A DNA stretch of 64,000 bases from the NCBI GenBank assembly GCA_022796875.1, contig JAAWJJ010000005.1, positions 19,240-83,239 on the forward strand. Reading direction: 5' to 3'. The translations under genes and the position numbers were made by a program. Below, one piece after another: positions 8,288 through 17,695 of this stretch. How positions within the stretch are numbered: position 1 is the stretch's first letter; each line of letters starts with the position of its first letter. A model generated the notes under the pieces. The model searched no databases and was not told the DNA's origin. It saw only the letters and a list, made by a program, of their open reading frames with translations. Origin of the DNA: Eubacterium sp. (GTDB lineage Bacteria; Bacillota; Clostridia; Lachnospirales; Lachnospiraceae).

Positions 8288-9970
8288 CTACCTGGCCTGG
8301 ATTGCAAATTGCGCGTTTCCCCTGTCGAAATTAGGGTTATAGAAAATATCTCCGTTTTTCAAAACAGCGCCCCAGCGTTCCCGGAGCATCAGCCTGGCCT
8401 GATTCTCTTCCACCCGGGAATACTCCTGCTCCTCTTTCGCTTCCACCGAAATATAGGAATCCTGAACAACTTTATATCCCGCTTTTTTCAACTGTAAACA
8501 AAAATCCATATCCCTGTAATCAGACGGCAGCCTTTTTAAAAATCCGCCCGTCATTTCCAGCGCCTCTTTTTTTATCATGGCGCAGGAAAAAGAAATACCG
8601 TCCGCATACTGCGTAAGCTCCGCCCTGCGCATGTATCCCTTGTAGTTTTTCTTTAGCTGTTCAAAAGCCGGACGAACGAGTCCGTTTTCAAAAAATACCA
8701 GTCCGTTCTGCAAAATCCTGCCATTTGAGGAAACAGATTTTGTCCCTACAGCGGCCACTTCTTTCCGTTTTAAAATCCCCATCATTTCCGCCAGTTCCTT
8801 TTTCTTTGGCAGATATGACATTTTTTTTAAAATCAGCCCGTACCTGGTCGTAATCATGCAGACCATCGGCGTCGTATCGCTGGCGATGTATTTGACGGTT
8901 ACGCCGATTTTTTTCAGTTCCAGCAGTTCTTTCGGCTCTTCTTTCTGCCGTTCGGCGATCAGGACAGTCAGCTGCCGGAAATTATCATCATAATACATGA
9001 CGCGGTAAAACCCGAGATCCGCTTTCAACTTCACATCCTGCGGCTCCCCGATCCGCTCCAGATGCGCAAGAATCGCGTTCTTTCCTGCCTCATAGGCATA
9101 CAGTTTGCTGCCGGTATTCACCGCGGTAGAACCGTCATGAATACGCCAATGGTAAAGTATCTTTGCAATATGCTCAATCCTCGCCGCCTGCTCGCTGCAC
9201 CGCAGCACCAGGTCATAATCCTGCGCGCCGTCATATTCCGGATTCAGAAAGCCCACCCGATCTAACAGCGTTTTGGCCGTCACGAGAAAGTGGCAGATAT
9301 AATTGTTGCTGCGCAAAAGCTCCGCATTAAAATCCGGCTTAAAATGCGGCTGCATATATTCTGAAACATCCGCGGATACTTTGTCTTCGTCCGAATAAAA
9401 TAATTCCGCCTGCGGCGCCTCGTTGATCCTTTTTACCATTTCATACAATGCGTTCCGCTCCAGAAAATCGTCGTGATCCAAGAAACCGATATACTCTCCG
9501 GCAGCCTGTTTTATCGCTTCATTCGTATTGGCGGATATCCCCGCGTTATCCTCCAGCCGGATATAACGGATCCTGCCGCTTTCCGGCAGTCCGGCATACT
9601 CTTCCATTACCTTTTCCACTTTGTCGGAATCGGAACCGTCCGCAACCACCAGTTCCCAGTTTGCATACGTCTGACGAAGCACGGAGTCTGCCATCTGGCG
9701 CAGATATGATTCCTCTGTTTCATATGCAGGCACCACAACGGAAATCAGCGGCATATTCGGAAATACTTCTTTTTCCTGCGCTTCCAGCTCTTCCTGCGCC
9801 GGCAGGAATTTCCGGTAAACTTCACCGTAACGATCCGCGCTGCGCTGATATTTTTCCATTGTTTTCGCCACCAGATCTTTCACGCCGTAACGTTTTACAT
9901 AATCGGCCGTTTTTTTGACGTATCGCCCGGCGCCTTCGGACAACATTTTCTGAATATTGATTTTCCCCAT
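8288..9970 (-). CDS. GT2 glycosyltransferase with second C-terminal GT-like domain
   Basis: 560 aa. After a helical N-terminus of about 70 residues comes a GT-A domain (PLISVVVPAYETEE from about residue 73) with FLDHDDFLE near residue 152 and SDEDKV near 175, the double acidic motifs of O-antigen GT2 enzymes. The rest, about 330-560, resembles a second GT2 domain but has lost its start and clear DXD motif. The YHWRIHDGSTA block near 275 is shared with the 815-aa protein encoded next, so the two are paralogues, probably acting in sequence on the same chain. AGGTGG precedes the ATG. Confidence 0.87.
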   Translation of the reverse strand: MGKINIQKMLSEGAGRYVKKTADYVKRYGVKDLVAKTMEKYQRSADRYGEVYRKFLPAQEELEAQEKEVFPNMPLISVVVPAYETEESYLRQMADSVLRQTYANWELVVADGSDSDKVEKVMEEYAGLPESGRIRYIRLEDNAGISANTNEAIKQAAGEYIGFLDHDDFLERNALYEMVKRINEAPQAELFYSDEDKVSADVSEYMQPHFKPDFNAELLRSNNYICHFLVTAKTLLDRVGFLNPEYDGAQDYDLVLRCSEQAARIEHIAKILYHWRIHDGSTAVNTGSKLYAYEAGKNAILAHLERIGEPQDVKLKADLGFYRVMYYDDNFRQLTVLIAERQKEEPKELLELKKIGVTVKYIASDTTPMVCMITTRYGLILKKMSYLPKKKELAEMMGILKRKEVAAVGTKSVSSNGRILQNGLVFFENGLVRPAFEQLKKNYKGYMRRAELTQYADGISFSCAMIKKEALEMTGGFLKRLPSDYRDMDFCLQLKKAGYKVVQDSYISVEAKEEQEYSRVEENQARLMLRERWGAVLKNGDIFYNPNFDRGNAQFAIQAR

Positions 9971-10003
9971 ACATCCACCTGCTCTGCTATGTGTAAAAAA
10001 AGA

Positions 10004-12451
10004 TCATCCTAATCTGCGGACCGCAAAATCCGCCCTGTCTAACGACAGATTCACGTTATAATACGGATCTCCGTCCTTTACATAATCTTTCCAGCGTTTA
10101 TTGAACAAATCCACTTCATCATGGAATCGTTTCTTTTTCTCCGGCGTATCCTCCAACCCGCGGCTTTTAGATTCGTAATGAAACAGCTCCGCATACGGGT
10201 TATATACAACCAGTTTTCCCTGTTTCCTTACTTTCATGCAGTAATCAATATCGTTAAACGCCACTTTTAATTCTTCCGTCAGTCCGCCCACCTGCATAAA
10301 AATCTCTTTTTTCGTCATCATGCACGCGGCGGTCACGGCGCTGTAATCCTGCGCGCAGATAATTCTGGAAAAATAGCCGTTCGCCGTACCCGGCATCCCG
10401 ATAAACGCGTGTCCGGCAATTCCGCCGAATCCGATTACGACACCCGCATGCTGGATCGTCATATCGTCATAATACAGCCTGGCCCCGACAATTCCAACGT
10501 CTTCGCGCATACAATAGCCCAACAGTTCCCCGATACATGTTCCGTTTTTGATCTGCGTATCGTTATTCAAAAGCAACAGATATTCCCCGTTTGCATAAGA
10601 AGCCCCGAAATTATTGATCTTTGAATAATTAAAATCCTCTTTCCAGTATACGACTTTCACATTTGCATGTGCCGCTTCCAACTGTTTATAATACTCGAAC
10701 GTTTCCTTTTCCGTGGAATTGTTTTCCACAATAATAAATTCGAAATTCCGGTACTCCGATTTTTCAAATATCGAATTTACACAGGTTTCCAGATCTTCGA
10801 TATGGTCTTTATTCGGAATAATAATCGAAACGAGAGGTTTTTCCTCCCAGTGATAATACGTCCGGTACAGTCCCGGATATTCCCCCTCTTCCACTGTGGC
10901 CGGAATGCCGAGCCTGTCGTAATGCGCCTGCACGGCGCGTTTCCCCGCTGTAAAAGCATACCGTTTGCTCTCCGGGTTTTCCGCCGTGGATTCCGTATGC
11001 GCGCGCCAGTGGTACAGCACTTTCGGTATATGGTAAACGGCGTCCGTCTGTTCGACGCAGCGCAGCACAAAATCATAATCCTGCGCGCCGTGGTATTCGC
11101 TGTTTAACATGCCAACTTTTTCCATCAGCGACGCTTTCACAACGACAAGATGGCAGAAATAATTCATGCTTCTTAACAGGTCAATATTAAAATCGGACTT
11201 AAAGTGCGGTTCAAAGTATTTCTTTCCTTTTCCGTCCACTTTGTCTTCGTCCGAATAAATCAGCTCGGTCTGCGGGTATTTCTGAATTGCCCGAACACAC
11301 TCGTACAACGCGTGCGGTTCCAGCAGGTCGTCATGGTCGGCAAACGCAATATATTCCCCCGCAGCGGCTTTGATCGCTTCGTTTGTATTCGCTGAAATAT
11401 CCAACTGTTTTCCGGTATACACTATTTTTACCCTTTTATCCGCCCGCGCCAGATTTTTCAGATATTTTTCCAAAGGCGAATGAGGTCCGCTGCCGTCCGA
11501 CAATACCAGCTCCCAGTTTGCGTACGTCTGCTGTTTCACCGACTCCGTCAGTTCTTTCAAAAAAGTGAGCGGCGTTTTATAAAGCGGAACGACGATGCTG
11601 ATTTTCGGCGCCACGGCAAATTTTTTTTCCCGCTGAGCCTGAAACTCTTTTTCGGTCGGCCGCACTTTCATACGATACGTTTCATAATTGTCTTCCTGCT
11701 TTTCATGCAGTTTGTCCGCCGCGCGTTTTAAAAAAGTCTTTACCCCATGCCGGTCCAGATAGCGCAGTCCTTTCCCGATCGTGCTGTCCGCGCCGGCTTT
11801 GGCAATAAGCTTTTCCGTATTCAGATGAATCGGCGCATGGGTAAGCTTCTTTCCGCTCGCAATCTGCAGCGTCACGGTTCCTGAAACCTCGCCCGGAATC
11901 CGTAATTCAAATCCCCAGTCGTCCGCTTTTTTCATACCGGGATTCTGCTCCAGAACGTCCGGACGGCTGCTTTGTTTAATCTGAACCGCATCCAGCCGCC
12001 TGTTTTTCTGCCAGACCGAAAGATGGATCGGTTCCGTCGAAGCGGCCCAGCCCTGCACGAGATAACCGTCCGCCGTTACGGACACCTGATCTATCATATG
12101 GTTGACCGAATTTTGCAAAGCCACCAGCTTTTTTACCTTTTCTTTATAAAACAAAATCCGGTTTCCCGCCACCGTCACATAAACGGACAGGCTATCCGCC
12201 GTCTGCCAGCCCTGCGGCAGTTCCATCAAATAGGTAATCTCTTTGTTGATGTCAAATTTGTATCCGGCATAACGCAGATGCACTTCAAACCCCTCGTTTA
12301 CCGTCGTTTTAAGCGGTATGCGTTTCCCATCCAGCAGCGCTTCCGCCGAAAATTCTTCTTTTTCGTACTGCGGCAGCACGAAACCGCGCACAATTACCGT
12401 ATTTTCTTTCGTAATATGAAATTTTCTCTCTACAAAATTCAGTTGCTTCAT
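10004..12451 (-). CDS. Bifunctional GT2 glycosyltransferase with N-terminal beta domain
   Basis: 815 aa. Residues 1-240 form a beta-rich non-enzymatic region, perhaps a carbohydrate-binding module. GT-A domain 1 starts at about 283 (KISIVVPLYKTP) with FADHDDLLE and SDEDKV. GT-A domain 2 starts at about 543 (PLVSIIIPNKDH) with LLLNNDTQI. Both domains look catalytically complete, so the protein may add two different sugars or alternate linkages during polymerisation, as polymerases of ABC-dependent O-antigens often do. It lies just downstream of the capping enzyme and the ABC exporter, which supports a role as the main chain-building enzyme. Confidence 0.88.
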   Translation of the reverse strand: MKQLNFVERKFHITKENTVIVRGFVLPQYEKEEFSAEALLDGKRIPLKTTVNEGFEVHLRYAGYKFDINKEITYLMELPQGWQTADSLSVYVTVAGNRILFYKEKVKKLVALQNSVNHMIDQVSVTADGYLVQGWAASTEPIHLSVWQKNRRLDAVQIKQSSRPDVLEQNPGMKKADDWGFELRIPGEVSGTVTLQIASGKKLTHAPIHLNTEKLIAKAGADSTIGKGLRYLDRHGVKTFLKRAADKLHEKQEDNYETYRMKVRPTEKEFQAQREKKFAVAPKISIVVPLYKTPLTFLKELTESVKQQTYANWELVLSDGSGPHSPLEKYLKNLARADKRVKIVYTGKQLDISANTNEAIKAAAGEYIAFADHDDLLEPHALYECVRAIQKYPQTELIYSDEDKVDGKGKKYFEPHFKSDFNIDLLRSMNYFCHLVVVKASLMEKVGMLNSEYHGAQDYDFVLRCVEQTDAVYHIPKVLYHWRAHTESTAENPESKRYAFTAGKRAVQAHYDRLGIPATVEEGEYPGLYRTYYHWEEKPLVSIIIPNKDHIEDLETCVNSIFEKSEYRNFEFIIVENNSTEKETFEYYKQLEAAHANVKVVYWKEDFNYSKINNFGASYANGEYLLLLNNDTQIKNGTCIGELLGYCMREDVGIVGARLYYDDMTIQHAGVVIGFGGIAGHAFIGMPGTANGYFSRIICAQDYSAVTAACMMTKKEIFMQVGGLTEELKVAFNDIDYCMKVRKQGKLVVYNPYAELFHYESKSRGLEDTPEKKKRFHDEVDLFNKRWKDYVKDGDPYYNVNLSLDRADFAVRRLG

Positions 12452-12487
12452 ACCATTTCCCTGCTGTTTTCAAAAAATCTGAAAAGG

Positions 12488-12545
12488 CTTTTCTTTCCGA
12501 AAAGGTCTTGCTTATTTTCTTAAAGATCTTTTCTTTCCGAAAAGG
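12488..12545. repeat. Direct repeat of 18 bp at a gene end
   Basis: An identical 18-base unit (CTTTTCTTTCCGAAAAGG) occurs at 12488-12505 and 12528-12545. The second copy encodes part of the C-terminal tail of the methyltransferase-kinase protein and the first lies at and beyond its stop. A related CTGAAAAGG follows to the left. The gene end may have been altered by slippage between the copies. Confidence 0.6.
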
Positions 12546-14653
12546 CCTTTTTCATTTTGAGCAGAAGCTTTCTTCGCTTCCATAGCGGCCAGAATCCGCA
12601 GCGTTTCCGTGCTCATCTTCTCTACGCGCAGACGGACCTGCAGCTCTTTCTCGCCCTCGCACGGGATCAGCAGCATCGGATCCTCTTTTTCAAATACGAG
12701 TACCTGATCAAACAGCTTTCTCCCGTTCGTATTATATTTTACCGCTTTCTCTTTATTTTTAAACCTGAGCACGTGGATCATCACAATACCGGCTTCGTCC
12801 ATCGGATCCAGCCGCACCATCTTCACTCCCGGCGGAATCGGCACAGCCAGGTCAAACTCCGCCTCGCTGTGCGTAGACGGTATCCGGTAGGAATCTTTTT
12901 CCGAACACCCTGCGCCCCTGTCATAAAATACCTGCATGGACAACAGTTCGCGGCGGCAGCAATCTCTGGCGTCGACGACCCGTTTCCCCATCGTATCGTA
13001 CAATTCTCTTAACGAAATGTGCGATCCGTCTATATAATTCTGGAACGCCTCTTCCATCCGTTCGTAGCATCCCAGCTCTTTCGGCTCTATTCCGGCTTTT
13101 TCACAAAGCTCCTCCAGGTCAAGCTGCTGCCGCAGCGCCGTGGATTTTATATAATAACGCAGCAGCCGGTAAACAATAAACGAGGTCGGAATCGGGAAAT
13201 CAAACGTCCATTCATAATCAATGATCACCCATCTGCTTCCGCATACGAGAATATTCGGCAGAATCAAATCCACGTCCGCGCATGCGCCGCATGGTTTTCC
13301 CTCTATAGCGGAAGTATCAATATTCCCGAACACCTCCGCAAAGCGGCTGCCGTTTTCAAACGGTATGCTGTCTGCGCCATGAAGTTTCTCCGCCACGTCA
13401 AGCAGCAGACCGGCCGCCCGCTCTTTTTCTCCGCCTGTCAGATAGCCGTCCGCCGTTTCTTCCAGCGATTTTCCGTCAATATATTCGAACACTGCTGCCC
13501 CCTGTTCCATATGGCAGCGGTTCATTTCAAAACAGCTCCCCTCATACTGCGCTGAAAGCTGTCCGTAATATTTTTCAAACGCCGCCACATGGGAAACCGC
13601 CGCTGCGGAATCCGGCTTTTTCACTACCTTTTTCGTACCGTTTTCTTCAAAAATCAGCGTCTGGATATGGAATTTCTCGTCACGGTCATTCGACAGTTTT
13701 GCATATATAACTTTTTCCATCTTATGCTGCTCCTCCTGCTCCAATACGAACAGAAAAGAATTGGAGTATTCCGGAAATTTCCCCTCCCGGATTACCATAT
13801 CAAACGCTTTTCCCTCGTCAAACATCAGCATCCTGTCGCGGTCAAAGTTACGTTGGTTCTGCTTTAACTGCCCCGGTTCCGGAAGATATTCGTCGCTGAA
13901 TAACTCCGACGGCAGTTTGTAATCCGGATACGGATAATATACCATATTTGCACGCAGGCCACATTCTTTTGCAATCTTTAACAGTGCGTCCCGTGAAAAC
14001 GTACGGGCCGTCCCTGTTTCCGGATAGTCTTCTATTCCGGAAAAATAAGTTCCGTAATGATCTTCGCTGCATCCGGCCCAGTATTTCATCCCGAATTTAT
14101 TTTCTATCGCCAGCCAGATCTGTCCGTCCGGTTTCAAATGCCTTTTGATAATTTTCAAAAAATCATGGTACGGCGTTTTGCCCCCGATATATCCCTGCCC
14201 GTATTCAAATACGCCGATCAGCGTAATTACGTCGTAAAGCTTCGGCAGCGCCTGTTCCACATCCATAAAATTCCCAACGTAAATCGTAATATTCTCTTCT
14301 TCCTCATGACGGTATGCATTGACAAGGCTTCTCTTCTTCGACAAATCAATACAGGTCACGCTGCCCGCCATTTTTGACAAAATCCCCGTAATCGCGCCGC
14401 ATCCGGAGCCGATCTCCAGCACGTCCGCCTGCTCTTTGATTGGCAGGAAGCGCACAATATTTTCCCGAATCGGGGAAAAATGGTACAATACCGGCCAGAC
14501 CAGTTCCCGTTCCACGATCTGCTGCCCGGTCGTTTTTTTACATTCTTTTGCCAGCGAAAGCAGTTTGTCCTCCACATCCCCGTCGGAATACAGATCACTT
14601 CCGCCGTAACAACTGAAATCCAATGTTACCTTTCCTACTTTTTCGATCTCCAT
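12512..14653 (-). CDS. Methyltransferase-kinase fusion, WbdD-like chain terminator
   Basis: 713 aa. Residues 45-250 are a class I SAM methyltransferase: motif I VLEIGSGCG at 78-86, an acidic residue in CIDLS at 101-105 and a DVITLIGVFEY block at 141-151. Residues 310-500 look like a kinase/aminoglycoside-phosphotransferase fold: Lys pair near 344, a DVDLILPNIL segment at 460-469 matching the catalytic loop pattern, and IDYEW at 478-482 in the DFG position. A beta-rich tail follows. The same order, methyltransferase then kinase, is known in E. coli WbdD, which phosphorylates and methylates the non-reducing end and stops chain growth. Here it is next to wzt with a C-terminal recognition domain, the same arrangement as in that system. 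The function is inferred from domains and context. Confidence 0.72.
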   Translation of the reverse strand: MEIEKVGKVTLDFSCYGGSDLYSDGDVEDKLLSLAKECKKTTGQQIVERELVWPVLYHFSPIRENIVRFLPIKEQADVLEIGSGCGAITGILSKMAGSVTCIDLSKKRSLVNAYRHEEEENITIYVGNFMDVEQALPKLYDVITLIGVFEYGQGYIGGKTPYHDFLKIIKRHLKPDGQIWLAIENKFGMKYWAGCSEDHYGTYFSGIEDYPETGTARTFSRDALLKIAKECGLRANMVYYPYPDYKLPSELFSDEYLPEPGQLKQNQRNFDRDRMLMFDEGKAFDMVIREGKFPEYSNSFLFVLEQEEQHKMEKVIYAKLSNDRDEKFHIQTLIFEENGTKKVVKKPDSAAAVSHVAAFEKYYGQLSAQYEGSCFEMNRCHMEQGAAVFEYIDGKSLEETADGYLTGGEKERAAGLLLDVAEKLHGADSIPFENGSRFAEVFGNIDTSAIEGKPCGACADVDLILPNILVCGSRWVIIDYEWTFDFPIPTSFIVYRLLRYYIKSTALRQQLDLEELCEKAGIEPKELGCYERMEEAFQNYIDGSHISLRELYDTMGKRVVDARDCCRRELLSMQVFYDRGAGCSEKDSYRIPSTHSEAEFDLAVPIPPGVKMVRLDPMDEAGIVMIHVLRFKNKEKAVKYNTNGRKLFDQVLVFEKEDPMLLIPCEGEKELQVRLRVEKMSTETLRILAAMEAKKASAQNEKGLFGKKRSLRK

Positions 14654-14681
14654 ATGCCACCCGTCCTGTTGTGCTTTGATT

Positions 14682-15941
14682 CTATCCTACAATCACTTCG
14701 GATTCCATATCATAAAACCCTACCGTGTTTTTTTCCGATACGACCGCCATGGAACAGACGTCGTACAGCCGGTGATATACTTCAAACTCCCCGGCGCGGT
14801 ATCCGGTACAGCCAAGGGACAGCAAATATTCCCCGCCCTGCAGGCTGCATCGCTGTTTAAACGTGATCTTCTGTATTTCTCCGGCTTTTTTCGGTTCCGC
14901 AACGGCTTTTTCCAACATCGAGTTCGTTCCCGTGATCTCGATACCCATACGGTTTTTAAACGTAAACGCAAATACCGGCTCCACTACGTCCGCATGGAAA
15001 ACCACTTTCATCACCACGCTGAAACTGCTGCCTTTCTGAATTACATTCGTAATTCTGCCGGTTTCGTCAAGCAGCGCAAAATCCACGATTTCCGCCTGCT
15101 TTTCTCCGTACTCCAAAACTTCCGGGTTCACGGACATATGATTCCGCATCAGTTCCTGCCCGTCCGCCGGTTTCCAGGCTTTCGTATCCTCTTTTTCCTG
15201 TTCTTTCTGATTCACAAGCACCTGCTTGTACAAATCCACGGCTTCTTTCGGCGTGCCTTCATACATTTTGACTCCCTGATTTAACAGGATCGCCTTGTCG
15301 CAGAATTTCGTAATGCTGCTTAAGTCGTGGCTGACAAACAAAATCGTTTTTCCCATCTCTTTAAACTCTTCAAATTTGCGGTAACATTTCGCCTGAAAAA
15401 ATACGTCCCCGACAGACAGCGCCTCGTCCACAATCAGTATTTCCGGATCGATATTGATCGCTACCGCAAATGCAAGACGCACAAACATTCCGCTCGAATA
15501 CGTCTTTACCGGCTGATGGATAAACTCGCCAATATCCGCGAAACTCAAAATATCCTGCAGCCGCTCGTCGACTTCCTCTTTCGAAAAACCGATCATCGTG
15601 CCGTTCAGATAAATATTTTCCAGGCCGGTATATTCCATATTAAACCCGGCTCCCAGTTCCAGTAGCGCGGAAATCCTGCCCTTGACGGACACGGTTCCTT
15701 TCGTTGGGTTTAACACGCCGGTAATAATTTTTAAAATCGTGGATTTGCCGGAACCGTTCGTCCCGATAATACCGATACATTCGCCTTTTTTCACTTCAAA
15801 AGAAATATCGTTCAGCGCATAGTGCTCCGGGATATTCATATGCTTCGCCAGACCCAGCGCGTCTTTCAGGCGGGCCGACGGTTTTGGGTATAATTTATAT
15901 ACTTTTGTGATATGGTCTATTTTTACAATTGTTTCTTCCAT
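14682..15941 (-). CDS. wzt: ABC transporter ATPase for polysaccharide export, Wzt type
   Basis: 419 aa from the ATG at 15941; an earlier ATG at 15977 inside the wzm end is possible but less like the family N-terminus. The ATPase domain has Walker A GTNGSGKS, signature YSSGM and Walker B ILIVDEAL. From about residue 265 there is a separate beta-sandwich domain of the Wzt C-terminal type. In E. coli O9a this domain recognises the modified end of the finished glycan and makes export depend on capping. The capping candidate is the next gene, 28 bases away. It forms the exporter with Wzm at 15967-16821. Confidence 0.9.
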   Translation of the reverse strand: MEETIVKIDHITKVYKLYPKPSARLKDALGLAKHMNIPEHYALNDISFEVKKGECIGIIGTNGSGKSTILKIITGVLNPTKGTVSVKGRISALLELGAGFNMEYTGLENIYLNGTMIGFSKEEVDERLQDILSFADIGEFIHQPVKTYSSGMFVRLAFAVAINIDPEILIVDEALSVGDVFFQAKCYRKFEEFKEMGKTILFVSHDLSSITKFCDKAILLNQGVKMYEGTPKEAVDLYKQVLVNQKEQEKEDTKAWKPADGQELMRNHMSVNPEVLEYGEKQAEIVDFALLDETGRITNVIQKGSSFSVVMKVVFHADVVEPVFAFTFKNRMGIEITGTNSMLEKAVAEPKKAGEIQKITFKQRCSLQGGEYLLSLGCTGYRAGEFEVYHRLYDVCSMAVVSEKNTVGFYDMESEVIVG

Positions 15942-15966
15942 GTTTGTTCTATTATTTCCTTTGCTG

Positions 15967-16821
15967 TTACAGTACATCTGCGAAATGCATCCGCAGCCTT
16001 TTAAAAATCGCGGTTCCTATCAAAATCACTACGATCGTAAATATCCAAAAATAAATCGTCAGCCCCGGACTTTCCCAGAAACCGGTTTTTCCGATCAAAG
16101 ATTCCCGGTATCCGTTCACAACATAGTACATTGGATTTAACCGCAAAATAAACAGAAGTTTCGGCGGCAGACTCATTTCCGGGGAATTGATATTCCACAT
16201 GATCGGCGTCGCCCACACTCCGATCTGCAAAATAATATTCACGATCTGCGACAGATCCCGGAAAAAAATAACGATCGCGCTGGTAGCGTACGTCAGTCCC
16301 ATCACCAGACAGACCATACAAAACGAATAATAAAAGATCTGAACCGTATATCCGTCCGGCGCCAGGCCGAACACCAGAAAAAAAACAATCGTAAACGCCT
16401 GAAAAAACAAATGGACGAATAACGAAGACAATATTTTCACTACCGGTAGGATGTTGATTTTAAACACCACTTTTTTCACAAGATAATTGTACTCAATCAA
16501 TGAATTTGTCCCGCTGTTGATCGCATCCTGAAAAAAGAACCACGGCACCAGACCCGCCAGCAGCCACAGTACATACGGCACTTCAATCCCTGCCCTTGTC
16601 GTATGCGCGGCCGCGCCCAGCGCTTTTTCAAATACAAACCAGTAAACAAACACCGTCACGATCGGCTGCACAAACGCCCAGACCGTGCCCAGATACGAAC
16701 CGGCAAATTTTGTCTTAAAATCATTTTTCGCCAGTTTCGCTATTAATTTTTTTTCTTTCCACAATTCCACAGGATTGATCCTGTCATTTCCGTGTTCTGC
16801 CATATATAAGAAAGAAGGCAT
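15967..16821 (-). CDS. wzm: ABC-2 polysaccharide export permease, Wzm type
   Basis: 284 aa if started at the ATG at 16821; another ATG is at 16803. The open frame runs up to 16938, but that part overlaps a strong promoter, so a start there is unlikely. Neither ATG has a convincing ribosome site at the usual distance (GGAAGGG is about 18 bases before the first). The family core starts at LAKNDFKTKFAGSYLG, followed by about six membrane segments. It is the channel partner of the Wzt ATPase and the first gene of the operon, consistent with export of a finished, lipid-linked polymer. Confidence 0.9.
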   Translation of the reverse strand: MPSFLYMAEHGNDRINPVELWKEKKLIAKLAKNDFKTKFAGSYLGTVWAFVQPIVTVFVYWFVFEKALGAAAHTTRAGIEVPYVLWLLAGLVPWFFFQDAINSGTNSLIEYNYLVKKVVFKINILPVVKILSSLFVHLFFQAFTIVFFLVFGLAPDGYTVQIFYYSFCMVCLVMGLTYATSAIVIFFRDLSQIVNIILQIGVWATPIMWNINSPEMSLPPKLLFILRLNPMYYVVNGYRESLIGKTGFWESPGLTIYFWIFTIVVILIGTAIFKRLRMHFADVL

Positions 16822-16909
16822 ACTTTGTTTATCAAAATACCCTTCCGTTTCCTGCCTTTCGTATAAATATTCCTTTCTTACGGAAAACGAAATACCGTAA
16901 GATACAGAT

Positions 16910-16938
16910 AGTGTAGCATTATTTCCTGGTTTTCGCAA
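16910..16938 (-). promoter_or_regulatory. Sigma-A-type promoter of the wzm-wzt operon
   Basis: On the minus strand, TTGCGA (16933-16938), a 17-base spacer and TACACT (16910-16915). This is the only strong promoter found between here and the left edge, so it may drive all genes from wzm to the gtrA-like gene. Confidence 0.6.
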
Positions 16939-16986
16939 TGTTGATTTTTATCACCAAAACATTGCCAAATGGCGGTAACATTACCA

Positions 16987-17638
16987 CTAAAACTTCTTAG
17001 CCAGGACTGCTCTGTCAGTATCAGGAATTTTCAGCGCTATCATTGCCTGTTCCGCAGTCATTTTCATGGATTCCATAAGGTTTTTAATATGTTCAAATGA
17101 ATTGTCAATTCGTTCTTTCTCTTTTTCCCTGTCAATTCGTTCTTCCATTGCTTTACACACCTGGCTTCGACCTCCTTCCGTTTCCTTGAAATGTCTTACC
17201 GGCTTTGCCAGTTCTTTGATAAAACATATCTACCGCACTTGTGCAGCGGAAATCATGCATCAGCTTCCCCACCGGATCAGTATCATCTTTATAGCTTCCA
17301 TTCACATAAATAATATGAGAGCCATCCTCAAACAATGTTCCTGCTTCCTGTACCTCAACATCATACACCTTTCCGTCAGAGTCCTCGGCATAAATATCCA
17401 GTTTTATGGAACGTCCACCCGTGACCGGATTTTTATATTCCCTCTGCGCAACCACTTCTATAACTTTCAAATCATTTCTGTCAAGAATGATATTTAAGAC
17501 AAGCTCTGTTGCCTCTATATTCCGGTCAAATACAAATGTCATAAAGTCGTCATCCAGAAGGGTAAACCCTGCCAACATCTTCAGGTCTTCATCCTTGTAC
17601 TTCAATTTTGCTTTTTCGCTCAAAAATATCACCCACAT
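16987..17638 (-). pseudogene. Frameshifted Rpn/PD-(D/E)XK transposase-family protein
   Basis: The intact upper part (17214-17638) has the family N-terminus (KYKDEDLKMLAGFTLLDDDF), the KLDIYAEDSDG strand with catalytic Asp, and VEVQEAG at the second acidic position. An extra C at 17218, minus strand, shifts the frame. Reading on in the correct frame gives KELAKPVRHFKETEGG, then a Glu/Lys-rich helix and ALKIPDTDRAVLAKKF ending in TAG at 16987-16989. The complete protein would be about 216 aa. Rpn-type proteins are recombination-promoting nucleases that spread like mobile genes. The copy sits between two polysaccharide blocks and is probably dead unless the shift is a sequencing error. Confidence 0.85.
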
Positions 17639-17695
17639 TCTTGCAACAGACTTATATTTATTATAACCTCATTTCTTTTTTCCCACAACCAAAAT

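Noticed and set aside
16822..16938. Longer N-terminus for the Wzm permease (39 more residues)
   Set aside because: Its TTG start coincides with the -35 box of the promoter and the added sequence is not typical of the family.
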